DNA from: Lates calcarifer
Lineage: Eukaryota; Chordata; Actinopteri; Centropomidae
Assembly (NCBI RefSeq): GCF_001640805.2
Contig: NC_066848.1
Location: 11,361,896 to 11,425,895 of the forward strand
Length of the DNA: 64,000 nucleotides
Direction of reading: 5' to 3'
Below are positions 1-11,000 of the stretch, in pieces. The stretch's first letter is position 1. Every line of letters starts with the position of its first letter. Both the position numbers and the translations under genes were made by a program. Under the pieces are notes generated by a model, which saw only the letters and a program-made list of their open reading frames with translations, was not told where the DNA came from and made no database searches.

Positions 1-900
1 AGTTCAGTGTTTTCAGAAAGTAACTTCTAGGTTTGAACAGAAAAAAAGAAAAGATGTGATCCCATCAGCGTACATGCATAGATTTCGTTCTGTACAACAC
101 ACCATAGTGTTTCACCCTGTATTTTTCCAAGAAAGCACCATAGCCAAACTGGGACCTTGCTCTTTTCAGACCTTTCTTTTTCTATCTCACTTGGTTGTGT
201 TCCTGAGGCTTCATCCACCTTAGTTTAGAAGGAGGCTGTTAGGAGAAGAGTCGATCATCTTAATCCACTGTGGACCCACTAGATCAAAAACAACACAACA
301 TTTTAGTGCTGGGGAGAGCAATTGAGACTGAGCCAGAGAGACATGCGGGGACTGAAACAAGACAAGATCGATCAAAGTTCTTACTTGACAGTTTGTTGTA
401 TCGACTATAAACAAATATATGTTTAAATAATTTGAAGCCTGGTGCACTGATACACCCCCATCCACAGTGGTTTGGAGAAAAGATCGGTTGTTGAATGAAT
501 GACCCTCAGTTTATATTATTCAACTGTCTCCTGGGCAAATACAGCATCACACATCACCAGAACCGTCACTTTCAAGCAATTTTAAATAATAATTAAATGA
601 TTTGTAACACAAAATGTCCATAATTTTATCTGCTGAATCACTTTCAAGACTCCACTCCAACTATTGAATATTTGGGACAAATATATAAAATATGGCTTGC
701 TTTTGGTAGCTCCTGCATCATCCACAGTCTGATTAAATATAAATTTTTTGCACCTTTTTACCATTTCACTATTTGAGTATATACCATTTGACTATTTGAT
801 ATATTATGATAATAATATATCTTTATATGCTTCTTGATTTGCATTTAGATTTGTCTAAAACGCATTTTAAAAAAACGCATTAAAAAATCCTAAGGATTTG
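1..900. other. Upstream intergenic sequence, nothing recognised
   Basis: AT-rich sequence without a convincing coding frame. The open frames present are short (at most about 80 codons), low in complexity and resemble no family I know. There is no recognisable end of a neighbouring gene, no RNA gene and no clear mobile element. Confidence 0.5.
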
Positions 901-1437
901 ATTTGACAGCGGATTGGGTCCTTTACTTGACCGGCTCTAGGACCCAGGGCCGTCTGAAGCGCACATGGCAAAGTGTGGCCGCTCTGGTACGAGAGGGGAT
1001 GGTCGGTCCGCTTCACTCACTACTCCCCAGCATCTCCCTCTCTCCCTTCTGTCGTTTCTATCGCTCTCTGCCATACCACGCCACATGAGCGACACCTCCA
1101 CTCACAAACATTTTAACTAACACATGTACTCGTACGTGTTTTCGCGTGTGTTCCCCCAGACCGTTGCCCGCCAGACGTCTGGTGTTGTAAGGAAAAGTTT
1201 TTGACAGCCTCTTCCTTGGAGTGACAGCCCTGCAGCGTTTCTTTGGGAGTATTGTGGTGAAGCCTGTATTTTCTTTCCTTTTTTTTTTATTTCTTTCTTT
1301 ATTTTTTTCCCCCCATTTAGTCCTCCCTCTTTAACTTGTATCTCCTTCCCGTCACCTGTGAGAAGTGTCTGATCCTGCTGCAGTCTGACCGGAGCGCTTT
1401 GCCCCCCCTCCGGTTTCACCCCCACCGAGGAACCATC
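901..1437 (+). promoter_or_regulatory. adam12: Probable promoter and 5' UTR region of adam12
   Basis: This stretch is richer in G+C and CpG than the DNA before it and leads directly to the adam12 start codon. I see no convincing TATA box at a fixed distance. A long pyrimidine tract at about 1269-1316 ends in CATTTAG at 1320, which looks like a splice acceptor. The ATG exon may therefore begin at 1321, with a further non-coding exon upstream. No ATG lies between 1321 and 1437, so the ATG at 1438 would be the first in that leader. The transcription start cannot be fixed from sequence alone. Confidence 0.4.
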
Positions 1438-1552
1438 ATGAGAGCCTGGAGGCGGCGGAGGAACTTTGCCTTTCTGATCTTCGCTCTCTGCTTCTGGTGC
1501 CTGTCCACGGCGACAGAAAATGCTGACAACACGGTTTACAACACACAGGGAG
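1438..1552 (+). CDS. adam12: adam12 coding exon 1: start codon and signal peptide
   Basis: Encodes residues 1-38 plus one base. The ATG has A at -3 and is the first in-frame ATG. The N-terminus is a classic signal peptide: a basic stretch RAWRRRR, a hydrophobic core FAFLIFALCFWCL, then STA, giving a likely cleavage after about residue 25. The exon ends at a strong donor, GTAAGT at 1553. The sequence itself is not conserved with mammalian ADAM12, as usual for signal peptides. Its assignment rests on position, signal character and perfect phase with exon 2. Confidence 0.85.
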
Positions 1553-2125
1553 GTAAGTAAAGCCAAACATAACTGTTTAACATTTCTGTCATTGGTCAAT
1601 TGGCTTATTTTCTTGTAGTGCTGCAGATGCTGAGGCACTATTTGGTCAAGTGAACATGTTTTTTGTTTTGTTTTGTTTTTTTTTTAGCTTGTTTGGGCTG
1701 CATTTCATTTACATTTCAGTAGGATACATACAGTGTTAGTTAGGTGAACTTGTTTATATATACTCCAATGAGTTAAAGGACTAATCTGCCTTGTTTTAAT
1801 AGATGTAGCCACTTGATATGCCTGTTGTAACACACAGTATTTTGACATGACTCTCGTCTTGAGGCTCCTCTCATTGTCATGCTGTGCATTTCACACATGA
1901 GGCAGCCAGAAGGGAAATAGAGTTTGTTGTTTTTGTATCCATCTTTCTGCTCAGATGGAACAATAAAGGGAAGTCAGACTGCTGCCAGAATGGACAGATG
2001 AGTTTAACATCCAGTAGGATACAGCCTTATCTTTAGGTTGTAAACATAAAACCAAACAGGATGTCATTTTTATTTGGCTGCTAAATTTAATCTGCTGAAT
2101 GACTAAGCCAGTGATAACCGGGTAT

Positions 2126-2159
2126 TGTGTGTGTGTGTGTGTGTGTGCGTGTGTGTGTG
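2126..2159. repeat. (TG)n microsatellite
   Basis: Seventeen TG units with one TG-to-CG interruption near the 3' end, in intron 1. Confidence 0.95.
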
Positions 2160-3120
2160 GGATAGAGCACGTGCCAGGATACAAATGTTTGTTTGTCTCT
2201 GTGTTAGTAATGTGTGTGTGCAGTAGCAAGACTAAATGACAAAAGATTCAGACAGAAAACAAAAATACATGTTTAGAGATTCACCCAAGCTGGCAAGCAT
2301 CCAGCAAGCTCAAAAAATATCAGATTTAAAAAAAACAAAAAACAAAAAAACGCTCTAAATTGAATTATCTTTTAATCACAGATGATTCAGATACATATGT
2401 ACTGCTAAAACACTGCATGTCATCACCACAGTTAGAGAGTACCATAGGTGCACAATGCTAGTCCTGAGAAGAGAAGATTAAAAAAAATATCCACACTATG
2501 GTAAAAACAGAAGTTTAAATGCAAAGCAGGACCAGGCTTTTTCTTTAAAAAAAATTGCACACAGTGTTTATTGTTATAGATTTGGTGCTAACAAACATAA
2601 AGCCTCAGGGCTCATCATTAATAGTCCTGCACAAATTGTAGCAAAGCTTCCCCTGAAAATTACCCATGCTGCTGGCAAAGAGGTAGAGAGATGCAGTTCA
2701 GGAGATGTTTACCCCACACATCATCTCAGTGTGGGGTCATTAAAGCTCTTATTCTGAGGGTTAGATGATATATGAATGCAGGGAGTAAAAATAGTTTTAA
2801 AAGGTAGTGTGAGTATTGAAATAGGGCAGTATGTACCAGCTCTTTGATGTCAGCAGGATACTGACTTCAGCTTCTCCCTCAAATGTTTGTCACAGCCTCC
2901 CTCCACCTCGGTGGAGACAGCACGACAGTGTCTTTATCATGGTGTAGTTAGTGAGCCAGTGCTCAGGGACTTTGAATGAAGGTAGAGGCAGGCTGTCCCT
3001 CAGATCTCCTGAACATTGTTTAGATTGGTTTATCTTATTGGAAATAGATCACATTGATCACATTGATTTCTTTCAACCATGACTAATCACTATAACCAAA
3101 GAGTTATTTCAAACCCAAAC

Positions 3121-3185
3121 CATGATCATTCCCTAACCCTGACAAAGTCGTCTCTGTGCCTGAACCCAACCAAACCTTAACCATT
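3121..3185. repeat. Possible decayed interspersed repeat (CTAACCCT-type)
   Basis: Contains CCCTAACCCTGACAAAGTCG followed by a CCTGAACCCAACC-like stretch. This resembles a phrase frequent in dispersed repeats of spiny-rayed fishes. It is not a telomere array, because only one such unit is present. The family name is unknown to me. Confidence 0.35.
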
Positions 3186-3454
3186 GCAATGTCAGATCAG
3201 AGAACAGTGATTTGTTACAGTTGTGGAAGACACTGTCAAAAGGTTTCATCCTGCAGAGAGGGGTGACATTTGTCATTCTGAAAGCCATTTACAAATCATG
3301 CATTTTGTCATTTAATTTGAAGGACTTACAAATTAAATAGAAATATAGCTGGAAGATGAATTTACACATAAGCAGAACAGAATACCAGTTATTGCCTGGG
3401 AGTAATATTCATCCCTACATGCATTTCGAGTATAATGTGGTGGTATCCATTTGG

Positions 3455-3725
3455 CCAAGATAGCTTGACTCAACAGTGGCCTAAATCCGGCACAACTGGT
3501 TGCCTGACTTTAGCCAGATTTGTGGTGAATGCCCTGCCAGAATCAGCCAAACTTGGACCGACGCCATGAGCTGACTCTTGCCCAAAGTTAGCATGATTGC
3601 TGCTAACTGAAACACATTCTCAGCCCAAAGCCTGCACCCGCAAAAAACCCCAAATCTGGCAGCCATATATGGACCAGAGCTGACTGACATTCGTTCCCCC
3701 CTGGTGCCAGCGCACCCCTGAGTGT
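3455..3725. repeat. Probable decayed interspersed repeat rich in TGGCC/CCAGATTT words
   Basis: The stretch repeats words such as GGCCTAAATCCGGC, TAGCCAGATTT and CCCAAATCTGGC. It resembles a dispersed fish repeat built from short degenerate units of this kind. It is quite diverged and shows no clear ends. Confidence 0.4.
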
Positions 3726-4843
3726 GCCAACACTCAGCTGCAATTGGTTACCTGGATAGAGTTCAAAAATTGTGTTGTGTTAGCAGTTACTCAAGTAAGT
3801 GATGCATCAGATATTAAGGACTTTCTCTAGAGGCATTTTGAAAGTGTCATGTTGAGTTTATCCTTGCCTTGAAGCCAGTAATACTGCAATACTGAGTGTG
3901 TTCCCAAGAAAAATTCAACAAGTGAAAACACTGTAAAAGTTAGCAGATAGTTTGAACTTCAGTTCTTCAGTTGTTTTTATTGTTGAGTACTGGCAAGGAA
4001 AATAAGGATATTTAAGAAATTTATTGTAGCATTCACTTGTTAATTCAACTCTGTCATATTGTCTGTCTACCTTTGCTTAAAATCCCAAAGAAAATGTTGG
4101 CTTTATTAAGATGAATACATGAAATCATCACTAGGATGACTGATGGCTCTATGACTGTTTCTTGGAATTGCAATACATTTCTTGTTTAAAGCCAAAAGAA
4201 CTGCCTCAGACTCACAAGTTAAAAGTCAGATGATCAGTAGTTGGATCGGACCATCAGCTCATTAGCTTTCCAAAAATGTTGTTTATATTAATGACTGGAC
4301 TGATGAGTGCATTTGAAAAAAAAAAAAACATTTGTGAATCCTTAAATGAAGTGTTATTGGGTGTTCAGGGCTCAATTGCCTTCTGAACTTTTACAGCAAA
4401 GATAAAAGAAGTCCCGTAAGAGCAAGAATCAAGGAGGCTGTGTTTACAAATCTTTGATGAATCGCTCTGTCTGTGGCTCTCTGTCTCTGCATGTCTCTCT
4501 TTGTCTCTCCTCTGCATATCAACTGCTTTTCTAGAGGTCTGATCTTTTTTCTTTTTTTTTCTGGGCAGAGGAAGCTCAATAAATAATTAGAGACAGAAGC
4601 AAATGACCTGGATTAGATTTGAGGATATCAGCTGGTCAGACTGCAGCGTCAGACAGAATTAATTAAAAAGATTAGAATGTCTGTGTTGTCTAAACACACT
4701 GGCGGAAAGGAGAATAAAACCTGCCCTGAGTGCCCTGAAACAAGAAGACGTTCGCACATACACACACGTACACACAGTTTCCTGGGATGTAACTCACATC
4801 CATCCTCCAGTCTGAGGTGGAACGCTGACGTATGGCTGGGTTT

Positions 4844-4868
4844 AAAAAAAAAAAAAAAAAAAAAAAAA
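4844..4868. repeat. A25 homopolymer run
   Basis: Twenty-five consecutive A residues inside intron 1. It may be the tail of an old retroposed element, but I recognise no element body upstream. Confidence 0.95.
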
Positions 4869-6459
4869 CCCTTTCTGCTAAAGCCATTTAGGAAACAACC
4901 TCACCCTGGTCTGTCTTTCAGACCCTTGGGGTGGCTGTCGCTTGACATTTTGAGGACAGACTGGCATTGATTTGTTGGCCATGAGGGAACGACACACAGT
5001 TAGAAACGTCATCCTCTGTTAAGCATCACTGGTCATTATAGCCATCAGTGTGATTTAGCTTCCTGCTGCTCACCGCGTGCTGTTCTGCCCGAGGATGACG
5101 GGATCACAGATATAACAGATAAGCTTATGTTATGAGATGGCGGCGTAACACACAACACATAAACCAGCGGCACATGCAACTCATAGATCCATACTGCTGT
5201 GCGATAATCTGACAAAGTAACACATGGAATAATGCTCTGAGCAGTTCCAGATTAACAGAGTGAGGAGGAGATGAGGGAGAGGGCAAAGAAAGAGAGTGTG
5301 TGAGAGATGTCTTGTGAAATCCGGGTGTTAGACAACTAAAGAGCCGCAGACCACCACCTGCAGAACCCTGACAGACAGCAGTCAGTCATTGGTAGCAATA
5401 GAGGATGGGTGTATTTCCTCCCAATCTGCATCATACTTCAGAAAACCAAAAGAGACACAGAGACAGGTGTGAAAGCAGCCACCTACCTCCCTCATCCATT
5501 TACTTCAGTGATTGAATGTGTCATACTTCCTGTGAAGCGCAGATATTTTCGTGGGACAGACAATTTTCTCCGAAATGAAGAAAAAAATATTACTTTTTTT
5601 GTGGCACAAAGAGAGGAAGAAAGGAATAATGAATAGATGTAGACTAGGAAGGGAACAGGGAGTCACTGCTGTCACAACTTATCTGTGAAAAGCAAGCTCT
5701 TGATATTTATGCTCGAATGCAGAATGGAGACAGATATTGGATTTGTGAGAGGTGCACACACGCAGTCGTCGGTTCTCACATTTAAAACGAATGAGAGGTT
5801 AGAGGTGCAGCAGAGGGAAGGGGGAGTATTTTAGCTTTACACAAAAGAGCTGGTGAACATATGAATTCTTTAGAACAGCAGTGACTTGTTTGCTTTTCTT
5901 TGACAGAGCACTCTTCAAGAAATATTAGGATTCATTTGGATGAGAGTAAAGACAGAACAACAAAGTTGGCTGACACAACAACATGATTTGGGTTTGAGAC
6001 TCATGCAGTGGCACAGCAGGCTGAACCCTGCAGGTTGCCCTACATCAATAAATTCACAACAGAAAGGTCATGGCACCTCTGTGTTAGTGTGTTTACAGTG
6101 AGACATTGTTGATTGGAGTCCAGCCACGCTCTTAGGCCATCAGCCTTTATGGTTTGTGGAAGCTTTTGATGGAGGGAATAGAAGCTGTTTTGAAAGAATA
6201 TTATATCAAGTGAACACCTTTTGTAAAGAAAAACCTGTGGGGCAGAGGTTGTTGTGTTTCGCTAGCAGCAATTTGGGACCTATTGATCCTCATACGCGTT
6301 TCTGTGTATGTGTTTATGCATGTTATGGGGGAACAAATACTTTCCTTGCTTGTGTTGCTGTTTGTGGTTTTTGTACAGATTTAGAAGATAGCCAATGAAT
6401 ATATTTTATCTGTTACGTGCATTTTGGAAGAATATAACAGTATAAATAAAGATACTGAA

Positions 6460-6965
6460 CTTAGAGTGGTGCTTTGAGTTTAGTGCTAATATAAGCATGC
6501 TGACATGTTCGCAGCAACTGTAATGCTGATGTTTACCATGTTCACCATGTAGTTTAGCATGTTAGCATCCTAATGTGCTGACTAGCCCTGAATGCAAGGT
6601 AATGGGATTGTTGTTAGTTTTTCAAGTATTTAGTCATAAACTGTATTGGAAAAATTTACATTTTGACCAGATGGTGGCACCAGATGAAAAGTCAGAGGAT
6701 CTCCAAAGTAATTGTAGTTTATCCTGAAGGGGACATGAATGTCAGTACAAAATTTCTTAGCAATCCATCCAATAGTATTTGAGACATTTCCCTCAAAATC
6801 ACAAATGTCAATTTCATAATGGCAGTAAAGGAAATGAAATCACCAAAGCCAGTAGGATTCATCCTGTGAAGACAATGAGTATCCAAAAATATGACAGCCC
6901 ATCCACTGGTTGCTGGAACAGGACCAAAGTAGTTGACTGACCGACTGACATTGCCATCTATATTC
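6460..6965 (+). mobile_element. Dispersed teleost repeat, long copy
   Basis: I recognise the order of phrases from a very abundant repeat of percomorph fishes: clusters of TTAGCATG/ATGCTGA words at 6490-6590, then ATGGTGGCACCAGATGAAAAG, the AATCCATCCAATAG phrase at about 6765, CACAAATGTC, and a GACTGACCGACTGACATTG end at about 6940. Internally the part around the AAAGTCAG phrase is duplicated. No intact open reading frame is present. I do not know its formal family name or whether it is autonomous. A copy in the opposite orientation lies about 0.8 kb downstream. Confidence 0.8.
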
Positions 6966-7744
6966 GCTGAACCCCGTCTCCCCCACAAATGGCTGTTAGG
7001 TGACCCAGCATGTGTGATAAGTTCCTGTTAATCCCCCAAATCCTCCAAGCTGAAATCCCCATAGCTCTGAGACATAATGCCCAAATCTGTGCGGGACAAG
7101 ATGGGAATTGGCTTTTCCACTGTTGCTCCCACAGGATAGGAATGGGACACACAAGCAGATCTCACCACCCCACCCTGAGAAGTCTCCTGTTACCATTATT
7201 TCAGTGTGCGCCATTGACCTCGTAGGTTACTCTTTCAGGCCAATAATGGGCTGTTCTGTTTGGAATGGATCTGGGGGGTCCCACATCCAGGATTAACACC
7301 TTCTCAACTTCAGTGCTAATTACTCCAGTGTGTCATCACAGGGGAAAGTGAGCGATTAGGGAGTTGATAAAAGGAGGGATTGTTGAAATGAGGCAATGAG
7401 GGGGCACTTAAATTCTCAACTCCTGTGAAAGGCTTTTCGACTCTTTGTTTCTCTCTGCACCATTTTCTCTCTGTCTCTCACCCTGGTCTCACTCACTGTG
7501 AATAAGAAGCTCATAATGTTAATGTTCTTTATTGGAAGTCACATTGTATACTTTCTTTTTTATTTCTCTATCTGTTAGATTCTGCTCCAGCCCTTTCCTG
7601 CTTTCCATGTGCAGAGATGCTGCTATTGCTTAGTAGAAGTAGCTGTAGTAGAAGTTGCTGTATTCAGTCAGGAGTGTAACTTTATGTAGCCACACTACTG
7701 GCATGGCAATGGGGATGACAGTGTTCTGTTCTGTTTGTCAGTCA

Positions 7745-8000
7745 GTCAAACAATCATGGTCACCAGAGGATGAATCCCTCTGACTTTGATATTTCCCTAA
7801 CTTTTCTTCTAATGCCACCATGAGGTTGAAAATTGTGTTTTTTAATGAAATTTCTCGATCCATTGTCAAATTTGGTACAGATATTCATGGTGTGCAGCAA
7901 TCCCATGACTTTTCTTTTAGCACCACCAGCAGGTTGACATTTGTCATTTTTAGTAACCATGAGCAATTTTTACATAGATTTCCATGAAATATGGTACAGA
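7745..8000 (-). mobile_element. Same dispersed teleost repeat, inverted partial copy
   Basis: Reads as the reverse complement of part of the 6460-6965 copy: CCAGAGGATGAATCC, GCCACCATGAGGTTGA and AAATTTGGTACAGA. It contains an internal tandem duplication with a period of about 109 bp; ACTTTTCTTCTAATGCCACC near 7799 corresponds to ACTTTTCTTTTAGCACCACC near 7908. No coding capacity. Confidence 0.75.
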
Positions 8001-11000
8001 GTTGCTAAAATGACTCAGTCTTGTTAACAATATTGTTCATTTTTGGCACCTTTCACTGCATTAAACTTTAACACTACCAATTGAATCTAGCCACTTGACT
8101 CCTACACATATGACATCTTATGGTGAAAGGAGACTCGAGAAGTATCTCCAAAATATGCAACAGTAAAACATTAAAAAGCTAAACAAAACAAAAAAGTCAT
8201 AAGTGTTTAAAAAAAGCAAATAAACTTTATTCTTTCACCCAAAAAGAAGGCTATCCATGGAGTTGGGGTGAAAAATAATAGATTTATTCCCCTCTGATGT
8301 TAGAACATATTTGAAGAGGGCTTTCAGACTTTGCCTTTGAACATTCAAGTGCATGGAAGTTACAGTTCTGACCACTGTCTTGTGTTGTTGAATGTACTGT
8401 TATTTCCATCTTGTTGCTGGAGAACATGAACCAACATAGTGTAAGCTAGCCAGTTTATTATGTTGCTCAGGATGAAACGCAGAGATGAAAAATACATTTG
8501 TACATTTACTCTCTACCGAGAAAAGAAGCCTATATGTGTGTTTCATTGCAGGGCTTATTTTCCTTGAATACTTGTTTTATCAGTTGAGTCTTTTCTTCAT
8601 GCAAGTCTTTCATGGGTCTAAGAAACATCATATTAAAGATGAACTACGTCAGTGGCAGTGTGTTTTTTTTCACAGTTTTTTAATAAAAATGATTAATCAG
8701 GGAATAAAATTGATGTCGGAGGAGTAGTTATACGACATTTTTACTTCCAGGAACGGCTCTGTTAAGATAGTCATGAGCTGTACTGGGTTTCAAAGCTGCC
8801 GCATTCATCATTCTCTTTGTTAAGGACTCTATTTCTGAGGGCACAGTGCAGGTGTAGCATCCAGTGCTGCATTTAGGTCAGTGGTGCTTTCATACAGGAT
8901 CAGTAATTGGATGAATACAGAAATACCCACTAAGGTGTTTGCAGAGCTCCTTTGTTCCACTTTGACCTAAAAGATGAAAACATTTTAGCATCTTTAATCC
9001 TCAGATTTCTTGGGTGAGGGAGTAAAGAACCTGGGGCATCATCTTCACAAAATCACAGCACTCGATTACCGCTCTTCTTGTATTTCCCTTCCTTTTATTC
9101 CTCTCTTTTTCAGATGGTTATCCCATGTGCAACCCCTGTGACTGTGTGTGATGTGTCGAGACCCTGCTGTTTGCCTCACAACTATCCTCACCAGTTTATG
9201 AAATGCATAATTTGCAGTTATAGATATTGTTATTGGTGTGATACACCTACTAATGACCCTATTCTTACCAAATACCCTGTGTTCTATTGTGTTCTGTTGT
9301 ATTCTAAGGTGCCCCTAATTTGTATTTTAGGTACTCGTGATCAGGTCAGTAAATGTAGAACAAACGAAAGAGCAAACCTGTCCACAATGATAATAACACC
9401 TGTCTCACGTCCATGCAGTGGTTTTAGCTTGGCTCAATACTTTGCTATTTTTTGATCGATATGTATGATCAATATAGTAGGCACTCCCAGAAATGGTTCT
9501 GGGTTACATCCAGATTTCCATCAAGTCCAATTGCAACAGCTGAAATCACCTCTGCTGTGTGTTGCTTGTCAGCTTTTTGGCACAAGACCTTCTTTTTTTT
9601 TTTTTTTTTAAAGACCGTCCGTTGTCCTTCATGTCCTCATGGTTCCTTCATCTTCCTTTTCTTCACTTAAAGAGGCTTTTTCAGTGAGTCACTGTTGGCA
9701 GAAATTCACCTTTTGAGGGCATTTGCAGATGCATCACAGGGGTTTGATTGGAGACTTGGGAGGCGACTTATGCAGCTGCTGTGCAGATATTGAACATTAA
9801 ATCTTTGCTATTATCAAATCCATATTCAGAGTTCTTATCCTTTGATCCACTTTTATTAAAGGTTCTGTTTTCTGTGTTGAGAAATAACTGAAAAGTCATG
9901 TCCTGGGGGGCCCTGCTGTGTTTCCTCGCTTTTATATTTGACCTCAGTTGAGAGCTGTAGAGATGAGGCCTGTGTGGTTAAAGCAGCTGAGACAAAGGTT
10001 ATCTATCTATTGACAGTGTGTGATAGGAGCATTTCACAATATCATAGTATGGTTTGGAACACATCAACACTATTAAATACGATCCTCGACTTGCTCTCCT
10101 GTTGTCTCCTGTGTTTCTCTGCTTTTCATCTGAGATTCTCCTCTCCATTTACTTTCAAATGTGTCAGCAGCAAAGATGAAATACTTTAGGTAATGATGAG
10201 GGATATTTTCTACAGTATTGTACAGTATTGTAATTATGACATGTTCGTGTTAGATCTGAAATGACGACCTGATTATATGGTCTTCTTACTTATGATAGTA
10301 AACTCAATGCCTTGCTGAGTTTTTTGACAATTATTTTATAGGCTAAATGATCAGTCACTCAACTGACCAGTCATCAAAACCAAACTTATATTGATAAAAT
10401 AATCTCACCATAATGTTAATTTAGTTGCTGTTGTAGAGGTTTTGATCATATCATATAAGCAGATCAAGTTTTCCCAGTTGTTGTGGAACTGTGCATCATG
10501 TTTTCTCAGAACCTCAAGACTTCTCATCTTCTTCTCAAAATGTGTAGCATGAAATTATTTTTCTTTTCTTCGGAAGTACACTGCATAGTTTGTATGCTAA
10601 TGTTATTTAAGGCTAATGAGATTGCAGGAGGTCTCTGAAGCACCACTGTGATGTTAACTCTCTCTTGTAGTCTGTGAACACCTTGCCTATAGACTACCAC
10701 GTGTCCTTTATCCTCCCTGCTTTGACCTTGCTTACATTGTTTATTTTCCTGTTTGTCTCCAGAGAGGGACTCTGTGGTAGCACTGCTGATTGAGCAGACA
10801 CAGTATTAGGTGTGAATGCAAAGCAGCATATCCTATCACTAAAACTATAGACTAAAATGTGCATATTGCTACACAGTGCATTTTTCAATATATTATTTAT
10901 GCATGTATAGTTTCCTCGCTTTAATCACACTGACAATATGTACACCCATTTCCTCCAAAAAGATAAATGTAAAAAATAAACAAATAAATGTGAAAGACAT

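Noticed and set aside
1117..1638. 173-codon open frame on the minus strand across exon 1
   Set aside because: It lies antisense to the adam12 start exon and its pyrimidine tract, which produces a lysine-rich run; no similarity to a known protein.
3121..3140. Interstitial telomere repeat (CCCTAACCCT)
   Set aside because: Only about one and a half units; no array.
6719..6988. 89-codon minus-strand frame at about 6.8 kb as a possible gene
   Set aside because: It is the translation of a dispersed teleost repeat; the same type of peptide occurs wherever that repeat lies.
9078..9455. 125-codon Cys/Tyr-rich open frame preceded by TTTTTCAG, looking like an extra exon
   Set aside because: No counterpart in ADAM12 between exons 1 and 2, and exon 1 joins exon 2 in perfect phase without it; no clear donor.
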